DNA from: Sphaerothrix epifaneia | Lineage (GTDB): Bacteria; Cyanobacteriota; Cyanobacteriia; Phormidesmidales; Phormidesmidaceae | Reading direction: 5' to 3' | Length of the DNA: 64,000 nt | Assembly (NCBI RefSeq): GCF_042788235.1 | Contig: NZ_JBHZOL010000086.1 | Coordinates: 62,001 to 126,000, forward strand | Shown here: one piece after another, positions 33,501-43,200 of the stretch | How positions within the stretch are numbered: the first letter of the stretch is position 1 | How the letters are laid out: each line of letters opens with the position of its first letter | Made by a program: the position numbers and the translations under genes | Notes under the pieces: model-generated | What the model saw: the letters and a program-made list of their open reading frames with translations, nothing else | What the model was told of the DNA's origin: nothing | Databases searched by the model: none

Positions 33501-34653
33501 TGAGATTGCCGCTACCTGTGGTAGCAATGTCTAAGGTAACAGTAGAACCAGCGGTGAATACCTGCCCTTGCAAGTCACTCCCACTACGGGTAACACCGTC
33601 ATCATCGTCAGTGCCATCTGTGTCATCCCCATCGGCACCAACCCCACCATCACCCCCTAACTGGGTGTCGCTTTCGCCATCCGGTAAGGTACTACCTAGA
33701 TAAACGGTGGGTGTATTAGGTAGAGTGTGGCTAGCATCGCCGTAGCTGTCAGGCGCATCACCATAGTCAGAGACAGCAACTGCTGTAGCTCCTACGGTCA
33801 AATCTTGGCTAGCGCTTGCTTCCCGCTCTCCGTTGATTGGAGCATTAGCTGTTTCTTGCTCAACGGTGGCTGTGGCGGGGATATCTACCGTGTCACCATT
33901 TTGGTTGTCTTGTGTATAAACGTCACGATTAACACCTCCATCGCTGTAAGGTTGGTTTTGATCACCTACTGGGGTGGTGTCGCCAATAACAACAGTGACC
34001 GTATCACCAGCATTCAAGGTTGAATTCAGTTTTACTGGCACACGAATCGTCACCGTTCCACCTGGAGGAATTGAACCATTCGGTAGCCCTAGAGCAGCCG
34101 CATCACCCGTACTCACACCCCCTGAGGGAACGCTGATAGGGGAACCGCTCAGATCGGTTGCGGCTGTAGCTCCATTGGCACCATCAGGGTCATAAGCAAC
34201 AATTTCGATGGCTCCTTGCTGGGTGCCGCCACTGATAGAAGCTGGTGCATCTGGAATGAAAAACTGAGTAGGATCATTACCTACGTTGGTGAGGGTGTAG
34301 GTAAAGTACACTACATCTTCAGGGTTAAACGTTCCATCTCCCTGGCTAGGCCCTGCTCCGGTGACACCACTAGCCGCTTCAACCGTACCTGTGCTCGTTA
34401 CCGTAATACCGGCCACTTCAGCCACAGTGACAATAACTTCGTTAGAAGTGACCTGCTGAAGATTACCCGGATTGTTAGGGTCTTCGAATGAACCTACAGC
34501 CGTGTTGCGAATTTCAACCCCTGCTAATGTTCCAGCTAGAGCAGGGAGCATTCCTAGTAAGGTACCACCTGTGAAAAGACTTAGCAGTAGGAACAAACGG
34601 GTGTAGCGGTTGAGCCGTGTTTTACGGGAAGATGCCTCTTGAGTTGAATTCAT
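30592..34653 (-). CDS. Large exported surface protein: DUF11-like, GEVED and beta-helix domains
   Basis: The last and largest gene of the minus-strand surface cluster, 1353 residues. Order: signal peptide (LFLLLSLFTGGTLLGMLPAL, cut near residue 41); an amino module to about 290 (VAEVAGITV, PPGGTVTIRVPVKLN) shared with the first gene of the cluster; a GEVED domain (GDAPDSYGDASHTLPNT to AGEVEDYQITI); an SdrD_B-like region (ISGRIFEDINYGG); a right-handed parallel beta-helix (about 690-1040, many short NxI and xGI strands such as IQNNIIAYSGRRGIF); and a C-terminal DUF11-like module (NPALTLVKRLTAING, NICDMVPTYTTYV, GYVRFRVQVD). No anchoring motif is visible. It is probably a secreted or surface adhesin or matrix protein. 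Confidence 0.85.
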   Translation of the reverse strand: MNSTQEASSRKTRLNRYTRLFLLLSLFTGGTLLGMLPALAGTLAGVEIRNTAVGSFEDPNNPGNLQQVTSNEVIVTVAEVAGITVTSTGTVEAASGVTGAGPSQGDGTFNPEDVVYFTYTLTNVGNDPTQFFIPDAPASISGGTQQGAIEIVAYDPDGANGATAATDLSGSPISVPSGGVSTGDAAALGLPNGSIPPGGTVTIRVPVKLNSTLNAGDTVTVVIGDTTPVGDQNQPYSDGGVNRDVYTQDNQNGDTVDIPATATVEQETANAPINGEREASASQDLTVGATAVAVSDYGDAPDSYGDASHTLPNTPTVYLGSTLPDGESDTQLGGDGGVGADGDDTDGTDDDDGVTRSGSDLQGQVFTAGSTVTLDIATTGSGNLSAWVDWNANGTFESGEAIALDITDGGANDADGTANNVIELSVNVPSNASLGETYARFRYGTDTGLGPTGAASAGEVEDYQITINSSTPIISGRIFEDINYGGGAGRNYTTANAAYSAADVGTQATIELRDSDGTNCGSNVISNPVTANATTGAFSFTGLYSGSLQPNTAYCIRVVNDTVKSNRPSNSTGQQIIPVQTFRTESPSGTGSLTAITNEVGGRFPADQDTPAYNFDATPGGQTTQSWSIVRMPATGGVSGIDFGFNFDTVVNTRTSGQGSLEQFIRNSNELDNTNLVQAGQTAGKEVSIFMIPTAQLTNGVAVIQPTANFSAITDDDTTIDGTTQTSNIGDSNAGSFGYIGPVGTGADNIEGTGDEPTLSGLNRPEVEIRGQNSRAIGLDLQGNNETIRGISIYGYGDSTGPLAGDIVVRGTGALIEDNLIGTPATSLSDPGAGTRSNAAHVYLNANSESTIQNNIIAYSGRRGIFSTESANVVTTITGNEILSNNRTLNYEGGGIEFTSFAGNFGVPAGTVTSPQGIISGNLITGHSAGIEGADCGLEFNGTTNASMTVIDNTFSDNWNGICGYTFKTPNPHDNAVTIQNNVIKENDGPGIGITRLRGFTITRNSIYDNGGLGIDLDAGANDGAYVSVQDGPGNDAIDYPVITSTTLSAGTLQVEGFVGSNPAGSPTFANTLLEFFIADNDPADQDGEVVVGDGLNVPHGEGRTYLGSCLADGNGLFSCSFSNAGTLGLTDPNNITATTTDSNNYTSQFGAIITPPVASNPALTLVKRLTAINGIPISSTVDDVYDNPATTAADESQFDNHPYWPAPLDGSTNISTYLAGDISRSDIQPGDELEYTIYFLSNGDAPLTNLNICDMVPTYTTYVPGSMTLQLGSDPSATSLSDTGLDTDAGEFFTSGNLPSIPCPNPTNDNGAVVFTLVEAPATLPNATSAGNPNNSYGYVRFRVQVDSTQLP

Positions 34654-34998
34654 TGGATATCACCACAAATCTAGTAACTAATTGCAGGGCAGTGTTAAGG
34701 GCTAAAAGAATTTGTCAGCGCACAAGTTCGGCTTACGGTTAAGGAGCCATTAGCTAACTGACTGGGTTTTGAAAAACTGTAATTACAGGCGATCGCAGAA
34801 TCTAGAGCTTGTTAGTGGGCGATCGCGCTAAGAAAATGCCTTTATTCTTAATTTTCCCGGCTTTTATAGCTTATTACTCGTAAAAATTGCCGAATTATGA
34901 AGGACTTTAAACCTGTAAAAGGCTGCAAATATTACATAGAGCAGGCGTGAGTAATGACGCGGAAAACACGCAAAGCTTAAATAGCTCATGGCTGAAAC
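34654..34998. other. Gap between the two largest surface genes
   Basis: A 345-base gap, large for genes in one direction, so the downstream gene may have its own promoter. It contains CTGTAATTACAG, a perfect 12-base palindrome at 34777-34788, directly followed by a HIP1-type site, and a second HIP1 site near 34820. I see no coding frame. Confidence 0.35.
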
Positions 34999-37900
34999 TT
35001 AGTCTACTGTGACTCGAAAACGGATATAACCATAAACTCCAGCCGACAGAGGCGTATTAATTTTATCCACTTGTACCCACAACGCTCCATTACTGTTTTC
35101 AGTGCTGGGAAAATCCTGGCCGCTGTTACGATCAGCCCGACAAATCCCAACCCCAGGCACATCAGAGTGCGCCACAGTTGTGTTAGGGGCAAAGTATTCC
35201 CCTTCGTCAGTATTGCGGCTGTCATCCCATGAGACTGGCGCATTGGTGCCAAAGGTGAGTTCACCGCTGCCTGCCACGTAAGTAGTGTACGTAGGTACCA
35301 AATCACAGATATTCACTTTTCTAATATCAGTGGTACCGCTTGACAGAAAATAGATGGTGTACTCCAGTTCATCATCTGGCTTGACCACACCTGCATTGAT
35401 TTGGCCTAACAAGAAGCCGCTAGGCCAACCCGGATCGTCATCATCAGCACTGTTAGGATCAGCAACAACCGTGTTGAGGGGAGTGCTGTCGTTGGGATTT
35501 TGGCTGCGATCGCCGTTGATCGCTGTAATCCGCTTCACCAGTCGTAAGCCAGGGTCAGTAGCAGGAGGAGCTGCCTCATAGCAGTATTGAAAAGTATGCA
35601 GACCAATCGTAGCTGTACTATTGTTACCGACCTCATCCTTACCTGAAATAATGGTGATGTTATCGACAGGGACGGAAATCGTCAGGGTGTAGGTATTGGA
35701 ATTGACATCCGTGCCCCCAGTTGTACTACTGCTGACGACTGTGTCACTTTGGCCATCGCCATTGGTATCTTTGAGCGTCATACCAGGACTGAGGTTGCTG
35801 AAGTTTGCTGCCGTAATTTGAATGGGAGTGCCTTGATAGCTAGCAAAAATAGTAGTCCCGTCGCTGCTATTCAAACCACTGCCTATCATTGAAAAGCTGG
35901 TTAGCGGCGTGGGAAAGGATAAAACGTAGGTAGCCTCATTGTTGGTAGGAATATAGTCAGGCACAGTTTGCGGTTGTAAGTATAGGTAGTCACCGATGAA
36001 GCCATCAGCCTGTACCTGTACGCCATTAGCCCAAGTACCACTCCCACTCAGAAAAGCACTGAAATTCATAGTGCCGTTGAAAAATGACAGCGGCTGCGAA
36101 TTCTGGAGCGGCGTGTTGTAAGAATAGTTAGCAGTATTGAACGTAGATGACGAAGGCGATATACAGACTGAACCACCCGTTGAAGGTGAAGGTGCGATCG
36201 CAACCTGATAGTCTTCCACCTCACCATCGCTAGCAGCCCCACCGGGTGTATTAGCATTGAGGCTAGGGTCGGAAGTGAAGCGAAAACGGGCATAGGTGAT
36301 GCTATCGGGGCTACCATTGACGACGATACCACTCCAGGTCAAATCGCCTGCTGGCGTCCCTGCATTGATGGCAACACTTTTATACTCACCCGATTCAAAA
36401 GTGTTGTTATTGTTAAAGTCCACCCAGGCATGGAGTGTCCCCGTTCCTGTAGCCACAATCCTGTTTGCAGGAAGAGTGTAACTCGTGTCTCCATCTGTGA
36501 GGGTTGGTAGGGTAATGCCATCATCTTCAGCGCCATCCCCACTACCGTCTAGCGGCTTAGCAGCATCAGCCTCGCGGTCGGGCGGGGTAGTTCCCAAATA
36601 GATACCGCTGACAACTGTATGACTGGGGCCAACCGGGTCGCTGTTACCACTGTTACCTGCCAATTTGTCGGTACCATAACTGTCAGGAGCATCACCGTAG
36701 TCAAAGCAAGTATTAACACTTCCAGCAATACTTGTAGTCAAGTCTGTCAAACTAACTTGTTGAACAACCCCTGCAGTTCCAGCAGTCGCACCATTAGAAG
36801 TGTTGTTACGAGATCCGGTATTGTTGGTAACGATTCCTGACGAACCGCCACCTAAATTAGCAGTAATACCGCCTGTCGCATAAACGACACCACCGCCGCC
36901 GCCACCGCCTGGGCCATCCAGCTCGACAGTATTATTCTCATTTAAGTCGCCACCAACGCCACCCGCCGCATTAACTGTTAAACCACCGACATTGCCAGAG
37001 GCAGTTGCCACTAAGACAGTACCGCCAGCTCCGCCCCCACCGCCAGCATCTGGCAAAGAACCTGCAGGACTATCAATACCGTCTGCGCCTCTAGCATTGA
37101 CCACACCATTGCCACTAATGCTGCCAGCGCGGATGATCACCATGCCGCCACCCCCACCCCCAGCACCAGAAGGTTTAGCCTGGTCGTTAGTATCACCTGC
37201 GCCGCCGCCGCCGCCTAACATCAGGCGCAAAGGGTCAGCTGACAAGGCTTTACCACCAAAGCCGCCTACATAGACATCATACTGAGGCGGTGTTCTACCA
37301 GCTTGAGCGTGACCATTATAGGATCTGCCGCCTCTACCGCCATTACCGCCATTAGCGCCTCCACCTCCACCAGAGTTGTGTTCGTTGCCGCCGCCGCCAG
37401 CATTGCCGGGTGCTCCCCTGCCTTCATCGCCATTGGGGTAGTTAGCCGCACCCAGATCAGTAGTGACTGTGGATGAACGTACATTAAACGCCCCAAAAGG
37501 CTGTATTGAAACGATTCGGGGTGTACCCGCAATTCCTTCGCCCTTAGGGGCATCAATCCCCTGATTCAAACCCTGACTGGTTGTGCGGAAGGGAGAGGGA
37601 GATTGAGAACCTCCGTTGTCGTTATCAGCATCACCATTAGGGTTAGAACCGCCTCCCCGAAACCCTAACCCGTTCACATCAACCACACTACCAGGGGCGA
37701 ATGTGAGCTGCTGGGCCACATCGACAGCCACAATACCGCCAGAGGCACCGTTCCATTGAGCAGCCGTAGTTAGCGTGCCTGTTACCGTAGCACTCGAATA
37801 CTGAGGTACACGAACAACTTGGTAAGTGCGCTGTCCATGGGTAGCCGTAGCTGTCTGGTTTCGGTATGAGTACTGGGTAGTCCCTTGAATGGGTATTGAC

Positions 37901-38478
37901 CCACCGCTTATCGGCCCATCTGCAATCACATATTCGTACAGCCCAGTGTTGTTCAAGCTGGTGTAGCCACTTGCCCCTAAAGCTGGTGGTGCGATACTGG
38001 TATCGCTAGACACATCTCCACCCACTCCATCTCCATAAGCATCCGTGTTGGTAGAGTTGATGTCAGCATCCTGCATTTGAATGACGATCAACAGGTCGCC
38101 TTTTTGGATCGGCGTTTGGTTGCCATTGGGATTAATAGCCCCTACAGGGATGGAAGTTACACCAGCAGCAACAACAGTTTCTGAAGCTCCTGCATAATAG
38201 GTGTTGACAATACCACTAATCGTACCTGTCCCGTCTTTGCCGACTACTGGACAAGCAGATGCGTCTTGGGCATAGGCTGTCTGTATGGGGAACAACAGCT
38301 GCGAAGGAATCAGACTCCCAGAAACTAAGAGAGTTCCGGCTAGGCTCAGCGCTTTTTTCACTACGATAAATTTAGACTGCTGGCGATGGTTAGTTCCCTG
38401 TAAGTCTTTAAATAGAGATTGCATAGGTCTTTTAGGGATGAAGGGACTAAACAGCGGTTTTGACAAAATTTTCCTCAT
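34999..38478 (-). CDS. Exported Gly-rich surface protein with GEVED and DUF11-like domains
   Basis: A 1159-residue exported protein. The start is unusually long: about 50 charged residues (MRKILSKPLFSPFIPKRPMQ) precede the hydrophobic signal (LSLAGTLLVSGSLIPSQLLF, cut near AYA at 70). Next come a domain of about 200 residues (KGDLLIVIQMQDADINSTN), a Gly-rich stretch (about 270-560, with runs such as GGGGGANGGNGGRGG), a GEVED domain (YGDAPDSYG to DGEVEDYQVAI), a domain with EF-hand-like DTNGDGQSD, and a C-terminal module shared with the 30592 gene (LRLVKRITAING, NICDLVPTYTTYV, GYIRFRVTVD). It ends in that last strand. It is probably a surface or matrix protein. Confidence 0.85.
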   Translation of the reverse strand: MRKILSKPLFSPFIPKRPMQSLFKDLQGTNHRQQSKFIVVKKALSLAGTLLVSGSLIPSQLLFPIQTAYAQDASACPVVGKDGTGTISGIVNTYYAGASETVVAAGVTSIPVGAINPNGNQTPIQKGDLLIVIQMQDADINSTNTDAYGDGVGGDVSSDTSIAPPALGASGYTSLNNTGLYEYVIADGPISGGSIPIQGTTQYSYRNQTATATHGQRTYQVVRVPQYSSATVTGTLTTAAQWNGASGGIVAVDVAQQLTFAPGSVVDVNGLGFRGGGSNPNGDADNDNGGSQSPSPFRTTSQGLNQGIDAPKGEGIAGTPRIVSIQPFGAFNVRSSTVTTDLGAANYPNGDEGRGAPGNAGGGGNEHNSGGGGGANGGNGGRGGRSYNGHAQAGRTPPQYDVYVGGFGGKALSADPLRLMLGGGGGAGDTNDQAKPSGAGGGGGGMVIIRAGSISGNGVVNARGADGIDSPAGSLPDAGGGGGAGGTVLVATASGNVGGLTVNAAGGVGGDLNENNTVELDGPGGGGGGGVVYATGGITANLGGGSSGIVTNNTGSRNNTSNGATAGTAGVVQQVSLTDLTTSIAGSVNTCFDYGDAPDSYGTDKLAGNSGNSDPVGPSHTVVSGIYLGTTPPDREADAAKPLDGSGDGAEDDGITLPTLTDGDTSYTLPANRIVATGTGTLHAWVDFNNNNTFESGEYKSVAINAGTPAGDLTWSGIVVNGSPDSITYARFRFTSDPSLNANTPGGAASDGEVEDYQVAIAPSPSTGGSVCISPSSSTFNTANYSYNTPLQNSQPLSFFNGTMNFSAFLSGSGTWANGVQVQADGFIGDYLYLQPQTVPDYIPTNNEATYVLSFPTPLTSFSMIGSGLNSSDGTTIFASYQGTPIQITAANFSNLSPGMTLKDTNGDGQSDTVVSSSTTGGTDVNSNTYTLTISVPVDNITIISGKDEVGNNSTATIGLHTFQYCYEAAPPATDPGLRLVKRITAINGDRSQNPNDSTPLNTVVADPNSADDDDPGWPSGFLLGQINAGVVKPDDELEYTIYFLSSGTTDIRKVNICDLVPTYTTYVAGSGELTFGTNAPVSWDDSRNTDEGEYFAPNTTVAHSDVPGVGICRADRNSGQDFPSTENSNGALWVQVDKINTPLSAGVYGYIRFRVTVD

Positions 38479-38535
38479 GGGCGATCGCAGAGCAAATTAC
38501 CAAGCCAGTTCCCTTAGGGAGGAGACACGGCTCAA

Positions 38536-40143
38536 TTAGTAATCGGCTGTACCCAGCTCGGCCAAAAGCCGTATGGTTGCATTGCGAGCAGGTTCTGACG
38601 TGCCATAGCGAGGGTCAGTGGCAATGGCGCTAAAGGTATCGCCTGGTTGTAGATTGGTAGCGGTGTAGCTAAAACGCCCTTGTTCATCGGTTTGGATAGT
38701 GGCCACAGGTTCGCTCAACGGCCCAAAATCCTCAGTTGTACCCTGACTAAGGTAGAGTTCTATTACTGAGCCGGGGTCAGCAACACCGTCCAAGATCACT
38801 TGCCCGTTGCGAATGAGAAAGTCTCTACTCAAAAATTGAGGAGCATTGATTGCATTGTTAGCGGTATCTTGCCGACGGTTGCGGGAATTGCGAAGTGGAT
38901 TGGGGCCATCACCCCGCTGATAGTGGGTTTCTCCCGTTTGGCGACGGGCTGTGAGGTCAATACTAAGCCCCTTAATAGCCTCAAAGCGATTGTGGAGAAT
39001 CTGATTGCGATCGCTTTGGGGATAAGCGGCAACGACCACCCCCGGCCCATTTTGCTGACGAATCACGTTATCAATCACCTGATGATCGTTACCCATAAGG
39101 TAGATGGCCGCTTGCTCTAGTCGCTGGCCGTTCGCTTCTAGCTGATTGGCCTGAATCGTGACGGCACCGCTCGTCTTAAACAGAAAAACACCGCTGCCAT
39201 AGCTGCGATAAATTTCGTTTTGCCTGATCTGAGTTCCGGCTACTTCCCCTTCTAGCCGAATTGCATCTGGCATTCCCCGCGACCCATTATCAGTAAATTG
39301 ATTTTCAGAAATTTCCAGCCCAGTTGCTCGCACCGAAGTAATCACACCGCTGCCACTATGGGCGGCAATGAAGTTCTGCTGCACCACTGTATCGATACCT
39401 TGCAGAATGTATACGCCAAAAGCTGAAGGAATCGTAGCGGGTTCTCCAGTCGGCGATATGCCTAGCCAATTTTGCTCAATGACGACTCCTTGAGGTGGAA
39501 TATTCTCGTCGTTAAATGGTGAATCGCTATTGGGCAGGTACTGTGTGCTTGTATCAGGAGGGGGCAGGCGATGGGCAACCAAAATATCTGCTGGCAAAAT
39601 TGCTTCATCGCCCCAGTTCTGGGTTGTAAAACCATAGAGACTCAGTCCTCGTACCGTGACGTTGTCAGCCACGATTGTCAACCCTCGAAATACGCCTGAG
39701 GTTGCCGCTGTTGTAATGGCTACTGCTGGAGGTGGGGTGTTTGCCTCAACTGCCCCTGACCCATAACCTGGCTGGGTGCTGCCGTCAATTAGTAAGGTGG
39801 GTCGTGTAATTTCAGGCAACAGATCGGTTAGCGTAATCGGTGTCGTGGTAGGAAGGTTAAAAGTAATTTCAGGGCGATCGCCAGCCGCTAACCTTTCAAC
39901 TTGAGCTTTTTCGGCAGCGCTGAGCTGTTCAAGTGTCAGTATTCCATTGCTGAGGCTGATAGCTTCTCGCAATGTCAGTTCGGCATCAGCAGCAACTGGG
40001 CCATCCGATGAGCTATTCACTGTTACACGCAGTACGGGTAAATCTTCCGTAGAGCTGACATTGTCGGCGATCGCCAGCGGTGTTGCCAATCCTGTAGCCA
40101 AACCAGCTAAAAGTAACGTTTTTAATAGTTGAAACCGTTTCAT
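38536..40143 (-). CDS. Exported parallel beta-helix protein with CSLREA-like start
   Basis: A 535-residue secreted protein. Signal peptide MKRFQLLKTLLLAGLATGLA ends near residue 26. A CSLREA-like segment follows (VTVNSSSDGP, ADAELTLREAISLSNG), the common start of bacterial beta-helix proteins. Residues about 150-390 form a right-handed beta-helix, with turns such as VVQQNFIAAHSGSGVI and TIQANQLEANGQRLEQAAIY. An Ig-like strand domain ends the protein (QVILDGVADPGSVIELYLSQ, DEQGRFSYTATNLQPGD). Some such folds cut or bind polysaccharides; no catalytic residues can be named. It lies between the barrel gene and the Gly-rich gene. Confidence 0.85.
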   Translation of the reverse strand: MKRFQLLKTLLLAGLATGLATPLAIADNVSSTEDLPVLRVTVNSSSDGPVAADAELTLREAISLSNGILTLEQLSAAEKAQVERLAAGDRPEITFNLPTTTPITLTDLLPEITRPTLLIDGSTQPGYGSGAVEANTPPPAVAITTAATSGVFRGLTIVADNVTVRGLSLYGFTTQNWGDEAILPADILVAHRLPPPDTSTQYLPNSDSPFNDENIPPQGVVIEQNWLGISPTGEPATIPSAFGVYILQGIDTVVQQNFIAAHSGSGVITSVRATGLEISENQFTDNGSRGMPDAIRLEGEVAGTQIRQNEIYRSYGSGVFLFKTSGAVTIQANQLEANGQRLEQAAIYLMGNDHQVIDNVIRQQNGPGVVVAAYPQSDRNQILHNRFEAIKGLSIDLTARRQTGETHYQRGDGPNPLRNSRNRRQDTANNAINAPQFLSRDFLIRNGQVILDGVADPGSVIELYLSQGTTEDFGPLSEPVATIQTDEQGRFSYTATNLQPGDTFSAIATDPRYGTSEPARNATIRLLAELGTADY

Positions 40144-40212
40144 AGTTTTGCGTTTGAGGGAATGCGCAGAAGTCAGGTGAGTTGCTTGTTTCGGTAACAG
40201 CGCTAGATTTGG

Positions 40213-43200
40213 TTATTCATTGGTAGCGGTTTCAACGGCAGAAACAGGTTGGATGACGGGCTGTGAACCAAAACCATCAAACAAGTTATTAAGCTTGGCT
40301 GTAATACCCACATAAAGACCGCTAGCTGAGCGATCGCTGCCAGTAAAATCGCGATCGTTGGCTCCACCAAAGCTATAGCCCGTGTAGAGACGGAGATCTG
40401 GCGTCATGTAATACCCCAATTCCAAAGCTCCACCAAATTCGCTATAACCACTGCTGCCAATCCAGCGTGCTTCAGCCGTCAAATCCCAGTCGTAGCCAAA
40501 GCGATAAGTGGCTCGTATCTGTGCCAAGTGCACAGCGTTAGTAGAACTAAATTCATCGACTACGACATCTCCTACAGCACCACCAATACGGGTTGAACTA
40601 TTACGGAAGGCATACTTGCCATAAAGCTCCCACTGCCAGTTGGGGGCATAGATGGCCTCAGCCGAAAGCAAGTGTTCCTCAGAGTTAATGTCGGAGCCGA
40701 AAAGAAGATTCGTAGGCAAGCTAGAAGGATTGATCCGATGCTCGTAGCGCAACAAAGCATTAAAGCGATCGTCGTTCGGATCGCGATAAGCCAGCCCTAG
40801 CTTGAGGGTGCTAGAACCATTAAGTCCCTCAAGCCCTTGATTAGCAGCACTAGCCCACTCGTAGTTGAAGAGAGCGCTAACGGCAGGGGTCAGGCGGCCT
40901 AAAGCAGAAGCTGTGAAGACTGTGTTTGATCCTTGAGATGAGGTGCGGTGTTCTAGGCGGGCATTAGCTTGATAATCCGGGTTGTCTGTATAAGCCAGAC
41001 CAATGCTGAAGCTATCGCCGTTAGTTAGCTGAAGGGCAGAAGCTCCAGAGCCGACTGCAAAGGGTTGGGCAAAGGTAGCTCCGGCCGCAGTAGAACCATA
41101 GAGATTATTAAAGATATGCTCGTAAGCCAAATCTAAACGCAGACCAGGAGCCAATGTAAAGCCTTGGTCAAACCCTATAGCACCACCAATTTGCTGCCCT
41201 TCAATCACCGAAAAGCGACCGTGAATGGTTGTATCCGCGCTTAAGTTGTATTCGCCTGAGAGGTCAACCGTCGTAATAGAGTCGCGATAGTTTAGACCGC
41301 CATCGCCAAAGAAAATTTGATTGACACCCAACGAAATTCCTGGCATTAGCTGCCAGTTCATACCAAATAGAGTGCGGTTAGGATAAAGGGGGTCACTCTC
41401 TGAAGAAAGGTTGAGTTCGTTTTGGGCATAAACAGTAGTGTTGTTGCCCAGATTAGTCGAAAGACGAGTGCGAATTTGATCTGAATTAGCAGTTAGGCGA
41501 TCGATGGCAGCACGATCGATGCGATCGCGGTGAATCCAGTCTAGTTCTAAGTTGCTGTCACCCAGCCGTTGAGATAAACCAACCGAATAAGTTGTCAGAG
41601 AGTTGTCTACCCGGCTACCCGGTAAGGGAGAACTACCAGGTGTAAGCAAGTCTGCTAGCGTGAGTAGCGGTCGGGGAGCGGTACCTTCATTATTTTCTTG
41701 ATCGAACTGTAGCCGCAGCGCAGTGTCATCTGCAATCCGGGCGTTGATTTGCGCTCCATAGCGAGTTTGCCCCGGTGTAAAGCTGGTTGTAGCCTGATTA
41801 TTAAAGCCAGGGTCGGTATGGCGATAGTAAGCCCGACCTTGTAGCCAGTCAGAAACTGAGCCATCTAGTTCAACGCGATAAGCCGAACCACTGATTGGCC
41901 CCGACAAGTCAAAGTCGCTAGACGAGTAAGCATATTCGGCAATCAGTCTGGTGGTGTCGCCAAAGGAAATTTGGGCATCGGCACCCATGAGTTCAAACTC
42001 GCGGTTGCCCTGATTTTCTTGTAGATAGCTCGCACCAATCCAGCTAGATTGGTTGAGCGTGCGATCGAGGTTGTATTGTATTCTGCCGCCAATAATATTA
42101 GTGCTTTCGCCTTGGCTTTCATACTGATAGGTTGCAACGATGCGGCGTACCAAAACTTGACCAAAATCATCTACAGCCGTACGCAAGATGGCGTCGCGAA
42201 AGAGAACTGTACCGCGATCGTAGTCAATTTCGTAGTCACTACCGCGAAACACTTGCTGTCGTTCAACCACAGTGCCGGGGCGATCGAGTTCTTCAAATTC
42301 AATAAAAATGCTTTCGCTACCAGGAACAATCAGGCGGCGGGAGAGAAAGTAGTTGCCGCTGGTTCCGTCAGGGGCGATCGTGTCTCGCTGAAAGCCTTCA
42401 ATATTGTTTCCGTAAAAGCCCGTCAGCGCCAAATCGCCCAGGTTGTAGTTGAACTTGAAGCCATGAAGTTGACGATTGGTAGCGGTGAAAAGCTGAGAGG
42501 CGTTGGAGAACTCTTCAGTGCTGTAGTCTCCCCACATGACGTAGTCACTGCCAGCACCTAATACGGGAGACGTTCGCTCTAATCGTAAGTAAAGGTTGTC
42601 AATAGAAGGGGCGATTACATCCCGTTGGGAATCGTCACCATAGACTGGATATTTGTTATCGCAGTTGCTGTCTTGCCGAAATAGCGAAACATTGCCCGCA
42701 CAGTCTTCATTGAGGGGGCGATCGCTGTTATAAGCTCCAGTAAAGAGCCACTCCCCAATACTGCCTGTTGCGAATACAGCAGCGTCGAGATCAAGTTCAT
42801 AACGATTGTCACCATCAGCAGGCAAAAAGTCGCGATAGCTGCTGTAGAAATTCGTGCCACGAGCCCCAAAACTCAGATCGACAACCCCACTCACCAAAGT
42901 AGGGCGTTGTTGCGTCACAAACTGCACCTGACCAAAAGCTATCAGGGTATTGCTGACGGCCTGTAGCTGAACCAAATGAGCTTCCAGAGAAGACTTTAAC
43001 TCTGCGGTGAAATACCCATTCTGAGCTTGTACCTGAAATCCAGGCGTATCCGGTGAATAGTCAGCACTTACAAACTCTCCATCACTGGCGGTAAGGGTAA
43101 CCACCGCATCCCAGGTAGAACGATTGCCGTTTTCGTCAAGGAGTTCACCCTGCACCGTAACGGTTGATCGGCCATCGGCAGCGACTTCTGCTTGCCGTGT

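Noticed and set aside
36992..37273. Pro-rich plus-strand frame of 93 codons
   Set aside because: It is the antisense of the Gly-rich part of the 34999 gene, which makes Pro codons on the other strand.
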